Source of the DNA: Pseudonocardia benzenivorans CB1190 | GTDB lineage: Bacteria > Actinomycetota > Actinomycetes > Mycobacteriales > Pseudonocardiaceae | Direction of reading: 5' to 3' | DNA: 64,000 nucleotides | Assembly: GCF_000196675.2 (NCBI RefSeq) | Contig: NC_015312.1 | Location: 1,674,001 to 1,738,000, forward strand | Shown here: one piece after another, positions 1 to 8,632 of the stretch | Numbering within the stretch: the stretch's first letter is position 1 | Layout of the letters: every line of letters starts with the position of its first letter | The notes under the pieces: generated by a model | What the model was told of the DNA's origin: nothing | The model's input: the letters and a program-made list of their open reading frames with translations, nothing else | Databases searched by the model: none | Position numbers and translations under genes: made by a program

Positions 1-46
1 CCGGGCTCGGCGAGCGCGTCCGGGTGGGCTGACGCCCGTCCCCGGG

Positions 47-130
47 TCAGCGCGGGCGGGCGCGCAGTCCGTCCAGGGCCATCCCGAGGACCCGCTCACG
101 CTGGCCGGCCTCGTCGTACTCGACGCCGGT
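47..130 (-). pseudogene. TetR-family regulator, C-terminal remnant
   Basis: Only the last ~27 codons of a TetR-like regulator are visible, ending ...RERVLGMALDGLRARPR before a stop at 47-49. No HTH domain lies upstream. The reading frame runs directly into sequence that, on the other strand, encodes an MFS transporter, so the gene is truncated at a rearrangement junction near 130-145. The ending resembles the C-termini of TetR repressors encoded beside drug exporters, but the match is short and from memory. Confidence 0.4.
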
Positions 131-131
131 C

Positions 132-553
132 GTGGCCCTCGGCGGCCGGCGGGCGCTGTTCTGGCTGCCCGCGGTCGTCGTGGCGCTGACGGCGATGGCC
201 GCGCACCTGCTCGTCCCGGCCTCGCCGGTCCGCGCCGGCGGGCGCATCAACTGGCTCGGCGCCGCGCTGCTGGCGGCCTGGCTGGTCGCGCTGCTCGTGT
301 CGCTGAGCATGGGCGACCAGTGGGGGTGGGCCTCACCCGCGGTGATCGCGCCGCTCGTCGGGTCCGTCGTGCTGCTGGCCGCGTGGGTCGTGGCCGAGTC
401 CCGGTCCGGCCACCCCGTCATCGACATGCGGGTGATGCGGCTGCGCGGGGTCTGGACGACGAACCTGGTCGCGCTGCTGTCCGGCGCGTCGATGTTCGCG
501 GTGTACGCCTACGTCCCGGTCTTCGTGCAGACACCCGCCGCGGCCGGTTACGG
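132..553 (+). pseudogene. MFS drug transporter (DHA2/EmrB-like) internal fragment
   Basis: About 140 codons of a membrane transporter. Three to four hydrophobic segments are visible (WLPAVVVALTAMAAHLLVP, WLGAALLAAWLVALLVSL, VIAPLVGSVVLLAAWVVAES, NLVALLSGASMFAVYAYVP), with the family-typical stretch around HPVIDMRVMRLRGVWTTN. The first six and last several helices are missing. The frame loses homology after QTPAAAGYG near 553. The complementary strand of about 549-622 then encodes FSATIGEAGRLLLPARVTM, which looks like the expected continuation in inverted orientation. Non-functional remnant; the GTG at 132 is only the first possible start, not a real one. Confidence 0.6.
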
Positions 554-673
554 CCGAGCGCCATCGTCACGCGCGCGGGCAGGAGCAGCCGGCCGGCCTC
601 GCCGATGGTCGCGGAGAACTCGAGCGGACAGGTGGATGGCGACGGCCGCGACCGCGACCGTCGCCACCCACGG

Positions 674-2335
674 CTACCGGTAGAGGTCGGCGTGCTCGGC
701 GCGCAGCTTGTACTTGAGCACCTTGCCGCCGACGGTGTCGGGCAACGCGTCGGCGAAGACGACGGCCTTGGGCGTCTCGAAGCCGGCCAGCCGCTCGCGG
801 CAGTGCGCGATGATCGCGTCGGCGTCGGGCGTCGTGCCCGCCTTCGGCACGACGACGGCCGTGACGGCCTCGCCCCAGCGCGGGTGGTCGAGCCCGATCA
901 CGGCGGCACGTTCGACGTCGGGGTGGCCGTAGAGCACGGACTCGACGCGCATGCTCGACACGTTCTCGCCGCCGGACTTCACGATGTCCTTGTAGCGGTC
1001 GACCATGATCCGCAGGCCGTCCTCGTCGATCTGGGCGCTGTCGCCGGAGTGGAACCAGCCCCCGCGGAACGCCTCGCGCGTCGCCTCCTCGTTGCGGTAG
1101 TACCCGGCCATGATCACCGGCGACCGGTACACCGCCTCGCCGGGCTCCCCGCGTACCGGCGTCCCGGTCTCGTCGACGACGTCGGAGGCCAGGATCGGGC
1201 TCGGCACGCCCACGTAGTTGACCGCGGGGGCGCTGCGCGCGTAGACCTCCGGCCACTTCGTCGGCCAGAAGCGGTGACAGGCGATGGCCTCGGTCTGGCC
1301 GAAGATGCCCAGGGTCACGAAGCCGTCCGCGCAGCGCTTCTCCAGGTCCTCGACCACCCGCGGCTCCAGCGCGCCCCAGCCGTAGACGAGCGTCGTCAGG
1401 CTGGAGACGTCGAGCTCCGGGCGCCGGTCGAGCTCGGCGGCGAGGTTGGCGGCGAACTGCGGCGAGCCGTTCCACAGCGCGGTGGCCCGTTCCTCGGCGA
1501 TGGCGTCGGCCGTCGCCTCGGGCGTGGGCCTGCGGCCCAGGACCATCGAGCCGCCGGCGAGGAAGGCGCCGAACGGGAAGATCTGGTCACCGATGTGGTA
1601 GATGATCGGCAGGAAGACGACGAGCTTGAGGTCGCTCTCGTGGCGCAGGCTCCGCGACAGCGACACCGAGAAGTTCAGCGCCGCGAGGTGCGTCATGCTG
1701 TGGGACAGCATGGCGCCCTTGGGCATCGACGTCGTGCCCGAGGTGAACAGCAGCTGCCAGATGTCGTCGCCGTGGATCTCGACGTCCGGCTCGGTCTCGG
1801 GCTTGCCCGCGATGAAGTCGGTGAACGACGGGCTGTCGGCCACCGGGCCGCCGCCGACGGTGATCGTCGCGCCCACGGCCAGGTCGCTCGCGGCGAACGC
1901 CGCCTCGACCTTGGGCCACATCTCGGCGTCGACGATCGCGAACCGCGGCTCCAGCACGCCGATCAGGTGCGTCACGACGTCGGTCGCGAGGTTCGGGTTG
2001 ATGGGCGCCGCGACCATGCCGGCCTTGGCGATCCCGACCTTGGCCAGGAACGCCTCGACGGAGTTCTCGCACACCATCAGGACGCGGTCGCCGGGGACGA
2101 GCCCGGCGTCGGCGAGCGCGTGCGCGACGCGGCTCGCGACGGCGTCGGCCTGCCGGTAGGTGACTCGCGCGAACTGCTCGTCGGCGTAGGCCCCCGGACG
2201 GCCCGAGATGGCCACCTGGTCGGGATAGCTCCAGGTCAGGCGTTCGAACATGTCGCCGACGGAGGTCCGCTCCCAGCGGTTGACCGCGCGGCGGCCACGC
2301 AGGGTCGTGACGTCGATGTGGGGCTGGTCGTTCAC
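674..2335 (-). CDS. Acyl-CoA synthetase (class I adenylate-forming, AMP-binding)
   Basis: Activates a carboxylic acid to its CoA thioester through an acyl-AMP intermediate; cytosolic. It has 553 residues, normal for the family. The phosphate-binding motif LLFTSGTTSMPKG lies at about residues 196-207, the hinge/AMP motif GWFHSGDSAQIDEDG near residue 430, and VKSGGENVSS follows. The catalytic lysine is predicted as K538 in TVGGKVLKYKL. The start is GTG at 2335, preceded by AAGGAG. It points the same way as the TetR gene upstream of it (2411-3037) and may be co-transcribed. The substrate cannot be read from the sequence; medium-chain or aromatic acids are possible. This is one of four synthetases within 16 kb. 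Confidence 0.9.
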   Translation of the reverse strand: MNDQPHIDVTTLRGRRAVNRWERTSVGDMFERLTWSYPDQVAISGRPGAYADEQFARVTYRQADAVASRVAHALADAGLVPGDRVLMVCENSVEAFLAKVGIAKAGMVAAPINPNLATDVVTHLIGVLEPRFAIVDAEMWPKVEAAFAASDLAVGATITVGGGPVADSPSFTDFIAGKPETEPDVEIHGDDIWQLLFTSGTTSMPKGAMLSHSMTHLAALNFSVSLSRSLRHESDLKLVVFLPIIYHIGDQIFPFGAFLAGGSMVLGRRPTPEATADAIAEERATALWNGSPQFAANLAAELDRRPELDVSSLTTLVYGWGALEPRVVEDLEKRCADGFVTLGIFGQTEAIACHRFWPTKWPEVYARSAPAVNYVGVPSPILASDVVDETGTPVRGEPGEAVYRSPVIMAGYYRNEEATREAFRGGWFHSGDSAQIDEDGLRIMVDRYKDIVKSGGENVSSMRVESVLYGHPDVERAAVIGLDHPRWGEAVTAVVVPKAGTTPDADAIIAHCRERLAGFETPKAVVFADALPDTVGGKVLKYKLRAEHADLYR

Positions 2336-2410
2336 GTCCGGGCTCCTTTGCGCGGGAGGCGTCAGTGCGGTCGGTTGCGGCGCCGTCGCGCGCGACGACG
2401 ACGGGACCGA

Positions 2411-3037
2411 TCAGTACTTAGTCATCAGCAGTTCACTCCGCTCGCGCGGCGCCGGGGTGACGCCGAGGCACGCGTGCGCCATCTCGTCGAGCAGCTCGGC
2501 CAGCCGTGCCTCGGCGAGTCCGCTGCGGAAGAACAAGGTCGACTGGATCGCGCCGATGGCCGCGTGGACCGCCAGCCGCTGCTCGCCGTCGGCGAGGTCG
2601 CGGCGCAGCGGCGCGAGCACGTGCACCCAGTCCTCGATGTAGTGGCGCTGGCGCCTGCGCAGCCGCCTGCGCTCCTCCTCGGGGAGGTTGTGGACCTCGC
2701 GGTGGTAGACGGCGAGCACGCTGCGGTCCTGGAGCGCGACCCGGATGTGGTCGCGGACCAGCGCGGACAGGGCGATCTCGTCGTCGGGCGCGGCGCTGAC
2801 GATCCGTGCGGCCCCGGACTGCAGCCGGTCCATCACCTGGTCGAGCAACGCGATGAGGATCGCGGCCTTGCTGTCGAAGTGACGGTAGATCCCGGAGCCC
2901 ACGATGCCGGCCTCGGCGCCGATGTCGGCCATCCCGACCGTGTGGTACCCGCGGCGGGCGACGAGCTGTGCCGCGGCGACGAGGATCCGCTCCCGGCGGT
3001 CGGGATCGCGCTGACTGCGCGGGCGTGGAGCGGCCAT
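2411..3037 (-). CDS. TetR-family transcriptional regulator
   Basis: A 208-residue repressor with an N-terminal TetR HTH (about residues 15-60, ending GIVGSGIYRHFDSKAAIL) and an all-helical ligand domain. ATG at 3037 was chosen; the upstream open frame is Arg-rich and not TetR-like. It is divergent from the acyl-CoA dehydrogenase at 3133, with a 95-bp shared control region. It probably regulates that gene and the synthetase at 674-2335 in response to an acyl-CoA or the free acid (inferred from context). A 14-bp word in its 3' end (2424-2437) recurs inverted in its promoter region (3075-3088). Confidence 0.85.
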   Translation of the reverse strand: MAAPRPRSQRDPDRRERILVAAAQLVARRGYHTVGMADIGAEAGIVGSGIYRHFDSKAAILIALLDQVMDRLQSGAARIVSAAPDDEIALSALVRDHIRVALQDRSVLAVYHREVHNLPEEERRRLRRRQRHYIEDWVHVLAPLRRDLADGEQRLAVHAAIGAIQSTLFFRSGLAEARLAELLDEMAHACLGVTPAPRERSELLMTKY

Positions 3038-3132
3038 CTGGTCATCATGACAGGACCCCGGTACCGTCGTCACCAGTGAACTGCTGATCACATTCGAACG
3101 GATCGGCAGACGGGACGGGCCGGAGGCACCGC

Positions 3133-4284
3133 GTGGACTTCGCCGAGACCGACGAGCACCGCGATCTGCGGGCGGCCGTCGCCGCCGTCGCGGGCGACTT
3201 CGGGGGCGCCTACTTCGTCGAGCGGGCACGTGCAGGGGAGCCGACCACGGAGCTGTGGGACGCGCTGGGCAAGTCGGGCTTCGTCGGGGTCAACATCCCC
3301 GAGGAGTACGGCGGCGGGGGCGGCGGGCTCGTCGAGCTGGCGCTGGTCTGCGAGGAGGCCGCGGCGCAGGGCGCGCCGCTGTTGCTGCTGCTCGTGTCGT
3401 CGGCGATCTCGGCGGAGGTGATCGCCGAGTTCGGGTCCGCCGAGCTCAAGCAGCGCTGGCTGCCGGGGCTGGCCGACGGGTCGACGAAGGTCGTCTTCGC
3501 CATCACCGAGCCCGACGCGGGGTCCAACACCCACCGGCTGTCGACGACCGCGGTGCGCGACGGCGACCACTGGGTGCTCAACGGCACCAAGCACTACATC
3601 TCCGGTGTCGACGAGGCCGAGGCGCTCGTCGTGGTCGCCCGCAGCGGCCGTGACGACGCGGGCAACGCCCGGCTGTCGCTGTTCGTCGTCGACACCGACG
3701 CACCCGGGCTCCAGCGCACCCACCTGCCCGTCGACATCCAGGTGCCGGAGAAGCAGTTCGTACTGCACTTCGACGACGTGCGGGTGCCCGCCGCGAACCT
3801 GATCGGCGAGGAGGGCGCCGGGTTCCGCCAGGTCTTCCACGGCCTCAACCCCGAGCGCATCACCGGAGCGGCGGTGTGCGTCGGCGTCGCCCGGTACGCG
3901 CTGGCGCAGGCCGCCCGCTACGCGGGGGACCGCAGGGTGTGGGACACCCCGATCGGCGCCCACCAGGGTGTGTCGCACCCATTGGCCAAGGCCGCGATCG
4001 AGACCGAGCTCGCCGCGCTGATGACGCGCAAGGCCGCCTGGTGCCACGACCACGGCCTGCCGGCGGGCGAGGCGTCGAACATGGCGAAGTACGCCGCCGC
4101 CGAGGCCGCGCTGAACGCGCTCGACGCGGCGATCCAGACCCACGGCGGCAACGGCCTTGCGCGCGAGTACGGGCTGCTGCCCTACTGGGGAATGGCGAGG
4201 TTGCTGCGGATCGCCCCGGTCAACCGGGAGATGATCCTCAACTTCGTGGCCCAGCACACGCTCGGCCTGCCGAAGTCCTACTGA
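3133..4284 (+). CDS. Acyl-CoA dehydrogenase
   Basis: FAD-dependent alpha,beta-dehydrogenation of an acyl-CoA; 383 residues, typical length. The FAD/substrate signature FAITEPDAGSNTH lies at about residues 122-134, followed by the middle beta-domain and the C-terminal helical bundle (IQTHGGNGLAREYGL). The usual C-terminal catalytic Glu position of MCAD-type enzymes is not acidic here (RIAPVNREM). E241 in LNPERI falls where isovaleryl-CoA and long-chain dehydrogenases carry their catalytic base, so this enzyme may be of that kind. GTG start at 3133. It is divergent from the TetR gene and 72 bp upstream of another acyl-CoA synthetase, consistent with a beta-oxidation-like unit. Confidence 0.9.
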   Translation: MDFAETDEHRDLRAAVAAVAGDFGGAYFVERARAGEPTTELWDALGKSGFVGVNIPEEYGGGGGGLVELALVCEEAAAQGAPLLLLLVSSAISAEVIAEFGSAELKQRWLPGLADGSTKVVFAITEPDAGSNTHRLSTTAVRDGDHWVLNGTKHYISGVDEAEALVVVARSGRDDAGNARLSLFVVDTDAPGLQRTHLPVDIQVPEKQFVLHFDDVRVPAANLIGEEGAGFRQVFHGLNPERITGAAVCVGVARYALAQAARYAGDRRVWDTPIGAHQGVSHPLAKAAIETELAALMTRKAAWCHDHGLPAGEASNMAKYAAAEAALNALDAAIQTHGGNGLAREYGLLPYWGMARLLRIAPVNREMILNFVAQHTLGLPKSY

Positions 4285-4299
4285 GCCCGAGCTGATCCT

Positions 4300-4339
4300 C
4301 ACGAGCCGACCACGAGCCGACCACGAGCCGACCACGAGC
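4300..4339. repeat. 11-bp tandem repeat, about 3.6 copies
   Basis: The unit cacgagccgac repeats head to tail between the dehydrogenase stop and the next synthetase start. The last copy is partial. No coding function or clear hairpin is seen; probably slippage-derived. Confidence 0.85.
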
Positions 4340-4356
4340 AAGGTCCCGACCCGGGA

Positions 4357-5940
4357 GTGACGACGATGTCGACCAACCTGATCCAGCGCGTCAACGTCGG
4401 TGACTCGCTGACCCGCTCCGCCGCCGCCCGCCCGGCGCAGCTCGCCGTCGTCGACGGCGACCGGCGCTGGACCTACGCCGAGTTCGACGCCTGGGTCAAC
4501 CGCCTCGCCCACGGGCTCGCGGCCCGCGGCTACGCCCGTGGCGACGCGCTGGGGCTGGCCTCGGGCAACAGTGCGGAGTTCCTCGCCGTCTACTACGCGT
4601 GCGCCAAGCTCGGCGTCGTCTGCGTGCCGGTCAACCTCGGCTGGAAGGCAGGGGAGGTCGCCTACGTGCTCGGCCACTCCAGGGCGCGCGGGATCGTCGT
4701 CGAGTCGCAGCTCGTCGCCACGGTCGGCGAGGCGATCGAGAAGGTCTCCGACGTCGCCGACGTGTTCGTCGCGCCCGGCCTGGGCGCACAGTGGGAGGCG
4801 GCCCCGGCCGACCGGACGTGGTCGGCGCTGGCCGACGTCGAGTCCGAGGACTCCTCACCCGCCGAGTACCACGTCGAGGACCGCGACGGCCTGAGCTACC
4901 TCTACACGTCGGGCACGACGTCGTTCCCCAAGGGCGTCGTCGGCTCGCACCTGGCGATCTACCTGGAGTCGATGTCCGGCGCGCTCGACTCGGGGTGGAA
5001 CGCGACCGACCGCTTCCTGTGCCTCATGCCGTTCTTCCACACCGCGCAGCTCAACGCGTTCTGCACACCCGCGCTGATGGTCGGCGCGACGATCCACGTG
5101 CAGCGCGGCTTCGACGCGGAGGCCTTCCTCACCACGATCGAGCGCGAGTCGATCACCCAGGTGTTCGGGCTGCCGATGATGTACCGCGCGGCCCTGGAGC
5201 ACGCGTCGTTCGCGGCGCGCGACCTGTCGAGCCTGCGCCGGGCCGTCTACGCCATGGCGCCCATGCCCGAGCCGCTGATCAAGGCCTGCCTCGAGGGCTT
5301 CGGCTGCGAGTTCGCGCTGCTGTTCGGGCAGACGGAGATGAGCCCGGTGACGACGCTGTTCCGGCCCGAGCACCAGCTCACCCACATCGGCGCCGTCGGC
5401 ACCCCGATCACCGGCGTCCAGGTGGCGATCATGGGGCCGGACGGCACACTGCTGCCCGCGGGGGAGAAGGGCGAGATCGTCTACCGCGGCCCGTCGACGA
5501 TGAACGGCTACCTGGACAACCCGGAGGCGACCGACGAGGCGTTCGCCCACGGCTGGTTCCACTCCGGCGACGTCGGCTGGTTCGGCGAGGACGGCGTGCT
5601 CTGGTTCGCCGACCGCTACAAGGACGTGATCAAGACCGGCGGCGAGAACGTCGCGTCGCTCGAGGTGGAGCGGGCCGTCTACGCCGCCGAGCCGCGGGTG
5701 GCCGAGGCCGTCGTCGTCGGGCTCCCGCACGAGCGCTGGACCGAGGCGATCACGGCGGTCGTCGTGCCGAAGCCGGGCGAGTCGATCGACCCCGAGGAGC
5801 TCAGGACCGCGCTGCGCGGGCACCTCGACGGCTACAAGATCCCCAAGGCGGTCATCGTCGTCGACGAGCTGCCCAGGACGTCGACGGGGAAGATCCAGAA
5901 GAACGTGGTGCGCGACCAGCACCAGGGCCACTACGGCTGA
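4357..5940 (+). CDS. Acyl-CoA synthetase (AMP-binding)
   Basis: A second adenylate-forming CoA ligase of 527 residues. It carries LYTSGTTSFPKG (A3 motif), FGQTEMSP (A5), GWFHSGDVGWFGEDG, IKTGGENVASLE and the catalytic lysine in TSTGKIQKN (about K512). A GTG at 4357 and an in-frame ATG at 4366 are both plausible starts; the GTG is the longer one given here. It lies downstream of the acyl-CoA dehydrogenase in the same orientation, so the pair could activate and then oxidise the same acid. It ends just before a perfect hairpin at 5943-5982. Substrate unknown. Confidence 0.9.
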   Translation: MTTMSTNLIQRVNVGDSLTRSAAARPAQLAVVDGDRRWTYAEFDAWVNRLAHGLAARGYARGDALGLASGNSAEFLAVYYACAKLGVVCVPVNLGWKAGEVAYVLGHSRARGIVVESQLVATVGEAIEKVSDVADVFVAPGLGAQWEAAPADRTWSALADVESEDSSPAEYHVEDRDGLSYLYTSGTTSFPKGVVGSHLAIYLESMSGALDSGWNATDRFLCLMPFFHTAQLNAFCTPALMVGATIHVQRGFDAEAFLTTIERESITQVFGLPMMYRAALEHASFAARDLSSLRRAVYAMAPMPEPLIKACLEGFGCEFALLFGQTEMSPVTTLFRPEHQLTHIGAVGTPITGVQVAIMGPDGTLLPAGEKGEIVYRGPSTMNGYLDNPEATDEAFAHGWFHSGDVGWFGEDGVLWFADRYKDVIKTGGENVASLEVERAVYAAEPRVAEAVVVGLPHERWTEAITAVVVPKPGESIDPEELRTALRGHLDGYKIPKAVIVVDELPRTSTGKIQKNVVRDQHQGHYG

Positions 5941-5942
5941 CC

Positions 5943-5982
5943 GTGAGCGGCGATGGTCGCTGCGGCGACCATCGCCGCTCAC
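5943..5982. terminator. Perfect 18-bp hairpin, copy 1 of a dispersed palindromic repeat
   Basis: gtgagcggcgatggtcgc, a tgcg loop, then the exact reverse complement. It lies between two convergent genes (stops at 5940 and 6007), so it can act as a bidirectional terminator. Near-identical elements occur at 12600-12639 and 57818-57857, showing that it belongs to a repeat family. Confidence 0.8.
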
Positions 5983-6006
5983 GATGGCGTGCGGTCCCGG
6001 GCGGGC

Positions 6007-7047
6007 TCACCAGCCCATGAGGCGGACGAGGTCCTGGCGCAGCCCGGGTACGGCGTAGCGGTTCCAGGCCATCCGCACGTCGGTGGTGCGCCCGTCGGCG
6101 TAGGTGCGGATGCCCGTGAGCAGGATGCAGATCAGCGCCAGCGCCCCCAGCACCGAGTAGCTGCGCACGACCTCCGGGTCGACGGTCGTGGCGCGCAGCT
6201 GCTCGTAGGCGCGGAAGAACCAGTCGCGGTCGCAGACCGCCTCCAGCAGCGCCGACCCCGGCTCGATGAACTTGCCCGCCAGGTAGTCCAGCGCGGCGTA
6301 GCCCAGGTCGTAGCGCGGGTCGCCGAGGTAGGCCAGCTCCCAGTCGACGACGGCCGCGATCCGGCCCTCGTGGATCATCGTGTTGCCGATCCGGTAGTCG
6401 CCGTGCACCAGCGCTGGCGGAACCGGATCGGGTTCACGCTCGCGCAGCCACGCGAAGGCGTCCTCCACGACGGGGTCGCGGACCAGCCGGTCCTCGGCGT
6501 AGGTGCGGGCCCAGCGGTCGACGGCGTCGGCGTAGCTGCGCGGCGGGCCGAGGAAGCCGAGGTCCGCGGCCGGGATCGCGTGGATCCCGGCGATCGTCTC
6601 GACGAGGTCGCGGCCCAGCCGCCCGCCGTCGGCCCAGTCGGCCTCGAGCGCCTCGCGGTCGCGGCGCAGCCACGTCACGGGCGCCGAGCCCGGCACCCAG
6701 TCCATCACGAACCAGGACCCGCCGAGCGGGGTGTCGGTCGCGTGCTCGATGCCGTGCGGCGTGGGCACCGGGACGCCTGCCGCCGCGACGGTCGCGTAGA
6801 GCCGGTACTCGCGTTCGAGATCGGAGTCGAGCAGCGACGCGGGCGGCTTGACGCGGACGACGAACGCCCTGCCCGGCTCCGGATCCCCGGCGCTGAGCAG
6901 CCACGTGTGCCTGCTCCAGCCGCCGGCGAGCTGACGCAACGCCCACGGCCGCGCGCGGTCGCGCGCGTCGAGCCGCCCGGCCTCGACCAGCACGTCGAGG
7001 ACGGTGTCGGGCGGGACCGCCGTGTCGGCCGGCACGACTGCGGTCAC
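6007..7047 (-). CDS. Phosphotransferase, aminoglycoside phosphotransferase/ACAD10-like fold
   Basis: Protein-kinase-like small-molecule phosphotransferase of 346 residues. The catalytic loop PALVHGDYRIGNTMIHEGR and the metal-binding IAAVVDWELAYLGDPRYDLGYA are intact. Such APH-fold proteins are common beside acyl-CoA dehydrogenases and synthetases and are thought to phosphorylate hydroxyacyl substrates (the ACAD10/11 analogy is family knowledge). The GTG start at 7047 overlaps the stop of the upstream gene (GTGA), indicating translational coupling in a three-gene operon (8632 to 6007). True aminoglycoside resistance is unlikely given the context. Confidence 0.85.
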   Translation of the reverse strand: MTAVVPADTAVPPDTVLDVLVEAGRLDARDRARPWALRQLAGGWSRHTWLLSAGDPEPGRAFVVRVKPPASLLDSDLEREYRLYATVAAAGVPVPTPHGIEHATDTPLGGSWFVMDWVPGSAPVTWLRRDREALEADWADGGRLGRDLVETIAGIHAIPAADLGFLGPPRSYADAVDRWARTYAEDRLVRDPVVEDAFAWLREREPDPVPPALVHGDYRIGNTMIHEGRIAAVVDWELAYLGDPRYDLGYAALDYLAGKFIEPGSALLEAVCDRDWFFRAYEQLRATTVDPEVVRSYSVLGALALICILLTGIRTYADGRTTDVRMAWNRYAVPGLRQDLVRLMGW

Positions 7048-8069
7048 GGGTTCTCGACGCGCCCGGCGAACTCGACGTTCGCCCAGCCGGGGTGGCCGTC
7101 GACGGTCGTCGACAGCAGCGAGCGGTCGTTCCACGAGCGCTGCAGGGTGCCGTCGACGCGCCGGTCGAACAGCACCGGAAGCACCCGTACGACGGTGCCC
7201 TCCAGGTGATGCGTGCCCGCGCCGGTCGTGATCTCGGCCGTCAGCCCGGTCGGGATCGCCTTGCCGGGCACGTCGGGCCGGGGGACCGTCGTGACGGTCT
7301 CGGTGTAGCCGACGATGGCCCGCTCGGGCCCGGCCGCGGGGTCGGTGAACACGGCACCGTCGCCGATCCAGCCGCCCAGGTCGGCGCGCCACATCGCGAT
7401 CTCCGGTCCGCCGTCGGAGACGAGGTCGATCCAGCGCCAGTCGTCGGGGGCGAACCAGTTGCGCACGCCCCAGGAGTGGTCCTTGCCGCCGCGGCCGTCG
7501 ATCTCGATCGTCGTGCCGTCGATGGTGATCGTGCCGGTGACCAGGCCGACCTCGTCGACGTGCCCGGTGAACAGTTCCGACCACCGCGGGTCCTCGCGGT
7601 AGACGTAGGGCGGGTGGGTGGGGGAGAAGGTCAGGTCGTAGGACACCTCGACCGAGTCGGCCGCGCTCTTCGCGACGGGCCCGAGCGCCGCGTGGTCGCA
7701 CTCGACGCCGTCGCCGCCGTCGTTGAGCTTGCCGCCGAACTGCAGCCGCCAGTCGCCGAAGGGCTCGTCGGACGAGTAGGTCATGCCCGCGACGTGCACG
7801 TGGTCCTCGAGCTTGTCGAACGAGTCCCACTCCGAGGCGACCAGGCTGTGCCGGTCGGGGCCCCACAGCACGTTGACCGAACCGGAGTGGCCGCTCGCGA
7901 CGCGCCGGCCGATGGAGGAGAAGCCGCCGATGCCGTGGCGCGCGTCGAAGAAGGAAAAGTAGTAGCTCTCGCGCCAGCGCCGGTCGTCGCCGGGCGGGTG
8001 GACGCGGTCGTGGCGCGCGACGTCGGCGGGCAGGTCGCTCGGGCGGTAGGTCGGGCTGGTCCGGGTCAT
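7044..8069 (-). CDS. Uncharacterised protein, DUF7064/7065-like, beta-rich
   Basis: A 341-residue protein without signal peptide or membrane segment. It is rich in Trp, Asp and beta-strand patterns (ESYYFSFFDARHGIGGFSS, GGKDHSWGVRNWF, DDWRWIDL). The fold pattern recalls the two-lipocalin-like CrtC/AttH group, and I associate it with DUF7064/DUF7065 proteins found in actinobacterial acyl-CoA operons; both assignments are from memory. ATG at 8069 overlaps the stop of the preceding gene, and its own stop overlaps the GTG of the phosphotransferase. Tight coupling suggests one shared catabolic step. Function unknown. Confidence 0.7.
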   Translation of the reverse strand: MTRTSPTYRPSDLPADVARHDRVHPPGDDRRWRESYYFSFFDARHGIGGFSSIGRRVASGHSGSVNVLWGPDRHSLVASEWDSFDKLEDHVHVAGMTYSSDEPFGDWRLQFGGKLNDGGDGVECDHAALGPVAKSAADSVEVSYDLTFSPTHPPYVYREDPRWSELFTGHVDEVGLVTGTITIDGTTIEIDGRGGKDHSWGVRNWFAPDDWRWIDLVSDGGPEIAMWRADLGGWIGDGAVFTDPAAGPERAIVGYTETVTTVPRPDVPGKAIPTGLTAEITTGAGTHHLEGTVVRVLPVLFDRRVDGTLQRSWNDRSLLSTTVDGHPGWANVEFAGRVENP

Positions 8070-8632
8070 CGGGTGCCTCCGGTCGGGGATGCGGGCGGGG
8101 CGGCCGGGCGGGTCTCGGTGGGCCGGGAGAGCAGGTCGATCTCGGCGTCGACGAGGTCGCGCAGGAGACTGTGGACGTCCGCGGCGAGCGCGGCGCCGTC
8201 GGGGCCCGCGGCGCGGCAGGCCGCCAGCAGGTCGCCGATCGGGGCGCCGAGCGCGGCCACGTCGCCGGAGGGGTCGCCGTCGATGGCCGCGACGACGGCC
8301 TCGGCGGCGGCGCCGAGGACCGTGTCCGCCGCGGTGGCCACGACGGTATCGACCGCGGCCGAGACGGCGCCGGCGGGCGACGTGCCGGCGGCGGGGCGCG
8401 TGGTCGCGGGTGCGGGTCGGGGCTCGCACAGCAGCGCGCGCAGGTCCGCGCGGAACCGCGCGGCCACGGCCGGGCCACCCGCGAGCTCGGCGGCGAGATG
8501 TCGGCCGATGCTGCCGGCCGACTTCAGCTGGCCGCGCTGGAACCCGTCCAACGGCCGCGCCCAGTCGGCGGACTCGCGCAGCGTCCCGGACAGCACGGCC
8601 GTGAGCTGGGCCGGGGTCATCGCGTTGAACAC
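8066..8632 (-). CDS. Hypothetical helical protein, first gene of the phosphotransferase operon
   Basis: A 188-residue, Ala-rich, mostly helical protein beginning VFNAMTPAQLTAVLSGTLRESADWARP. The GTG at 8632 and the ATG at 8620 are both possible starts; further upstream the frame is Arg-rich and unlike coding sequence. No signal peptide or motif is recognised. Its stop overlaps the next gene by 4 bp (ATGA). It is divergent from the carboxylase operon (8981 on) across about 350 bp that should hold both promoters. I do not recognise a family. Confidence 0.6.
   Translation of the reverse strand: MFNAMTPAQLTAVLSGTLRESADWARPLDGFQRGQLKSAGSIGRHLAAELAGGPAVAARFRADLRALLCEPRPAPATTRPAAGTSPAGAVSAAVDTVVATAADTVLGAAAEAVVAAIDGDPSGDVAALGAPIGDLLAACRAAGPDGAALAADVHSLLRDLVDAEIDLLSRPTETRPAAPPASPTGGTR

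Noticed and set aside
320..3079. Very long open frame on the + strand opposite the acyl-CoA synthetase and TetR genes
   Set aside because: His/Arg/Val/Asp-rich translation typical of antisense frames in GC-rich DNA; the minus-strand genes have clear family motifs.
6007..7047. Aminoglycoside resistance gene
   Set aside because: The fold is shared by many kinases, and its operon partners and surrounding acyl-CoA genes point to metabolism.
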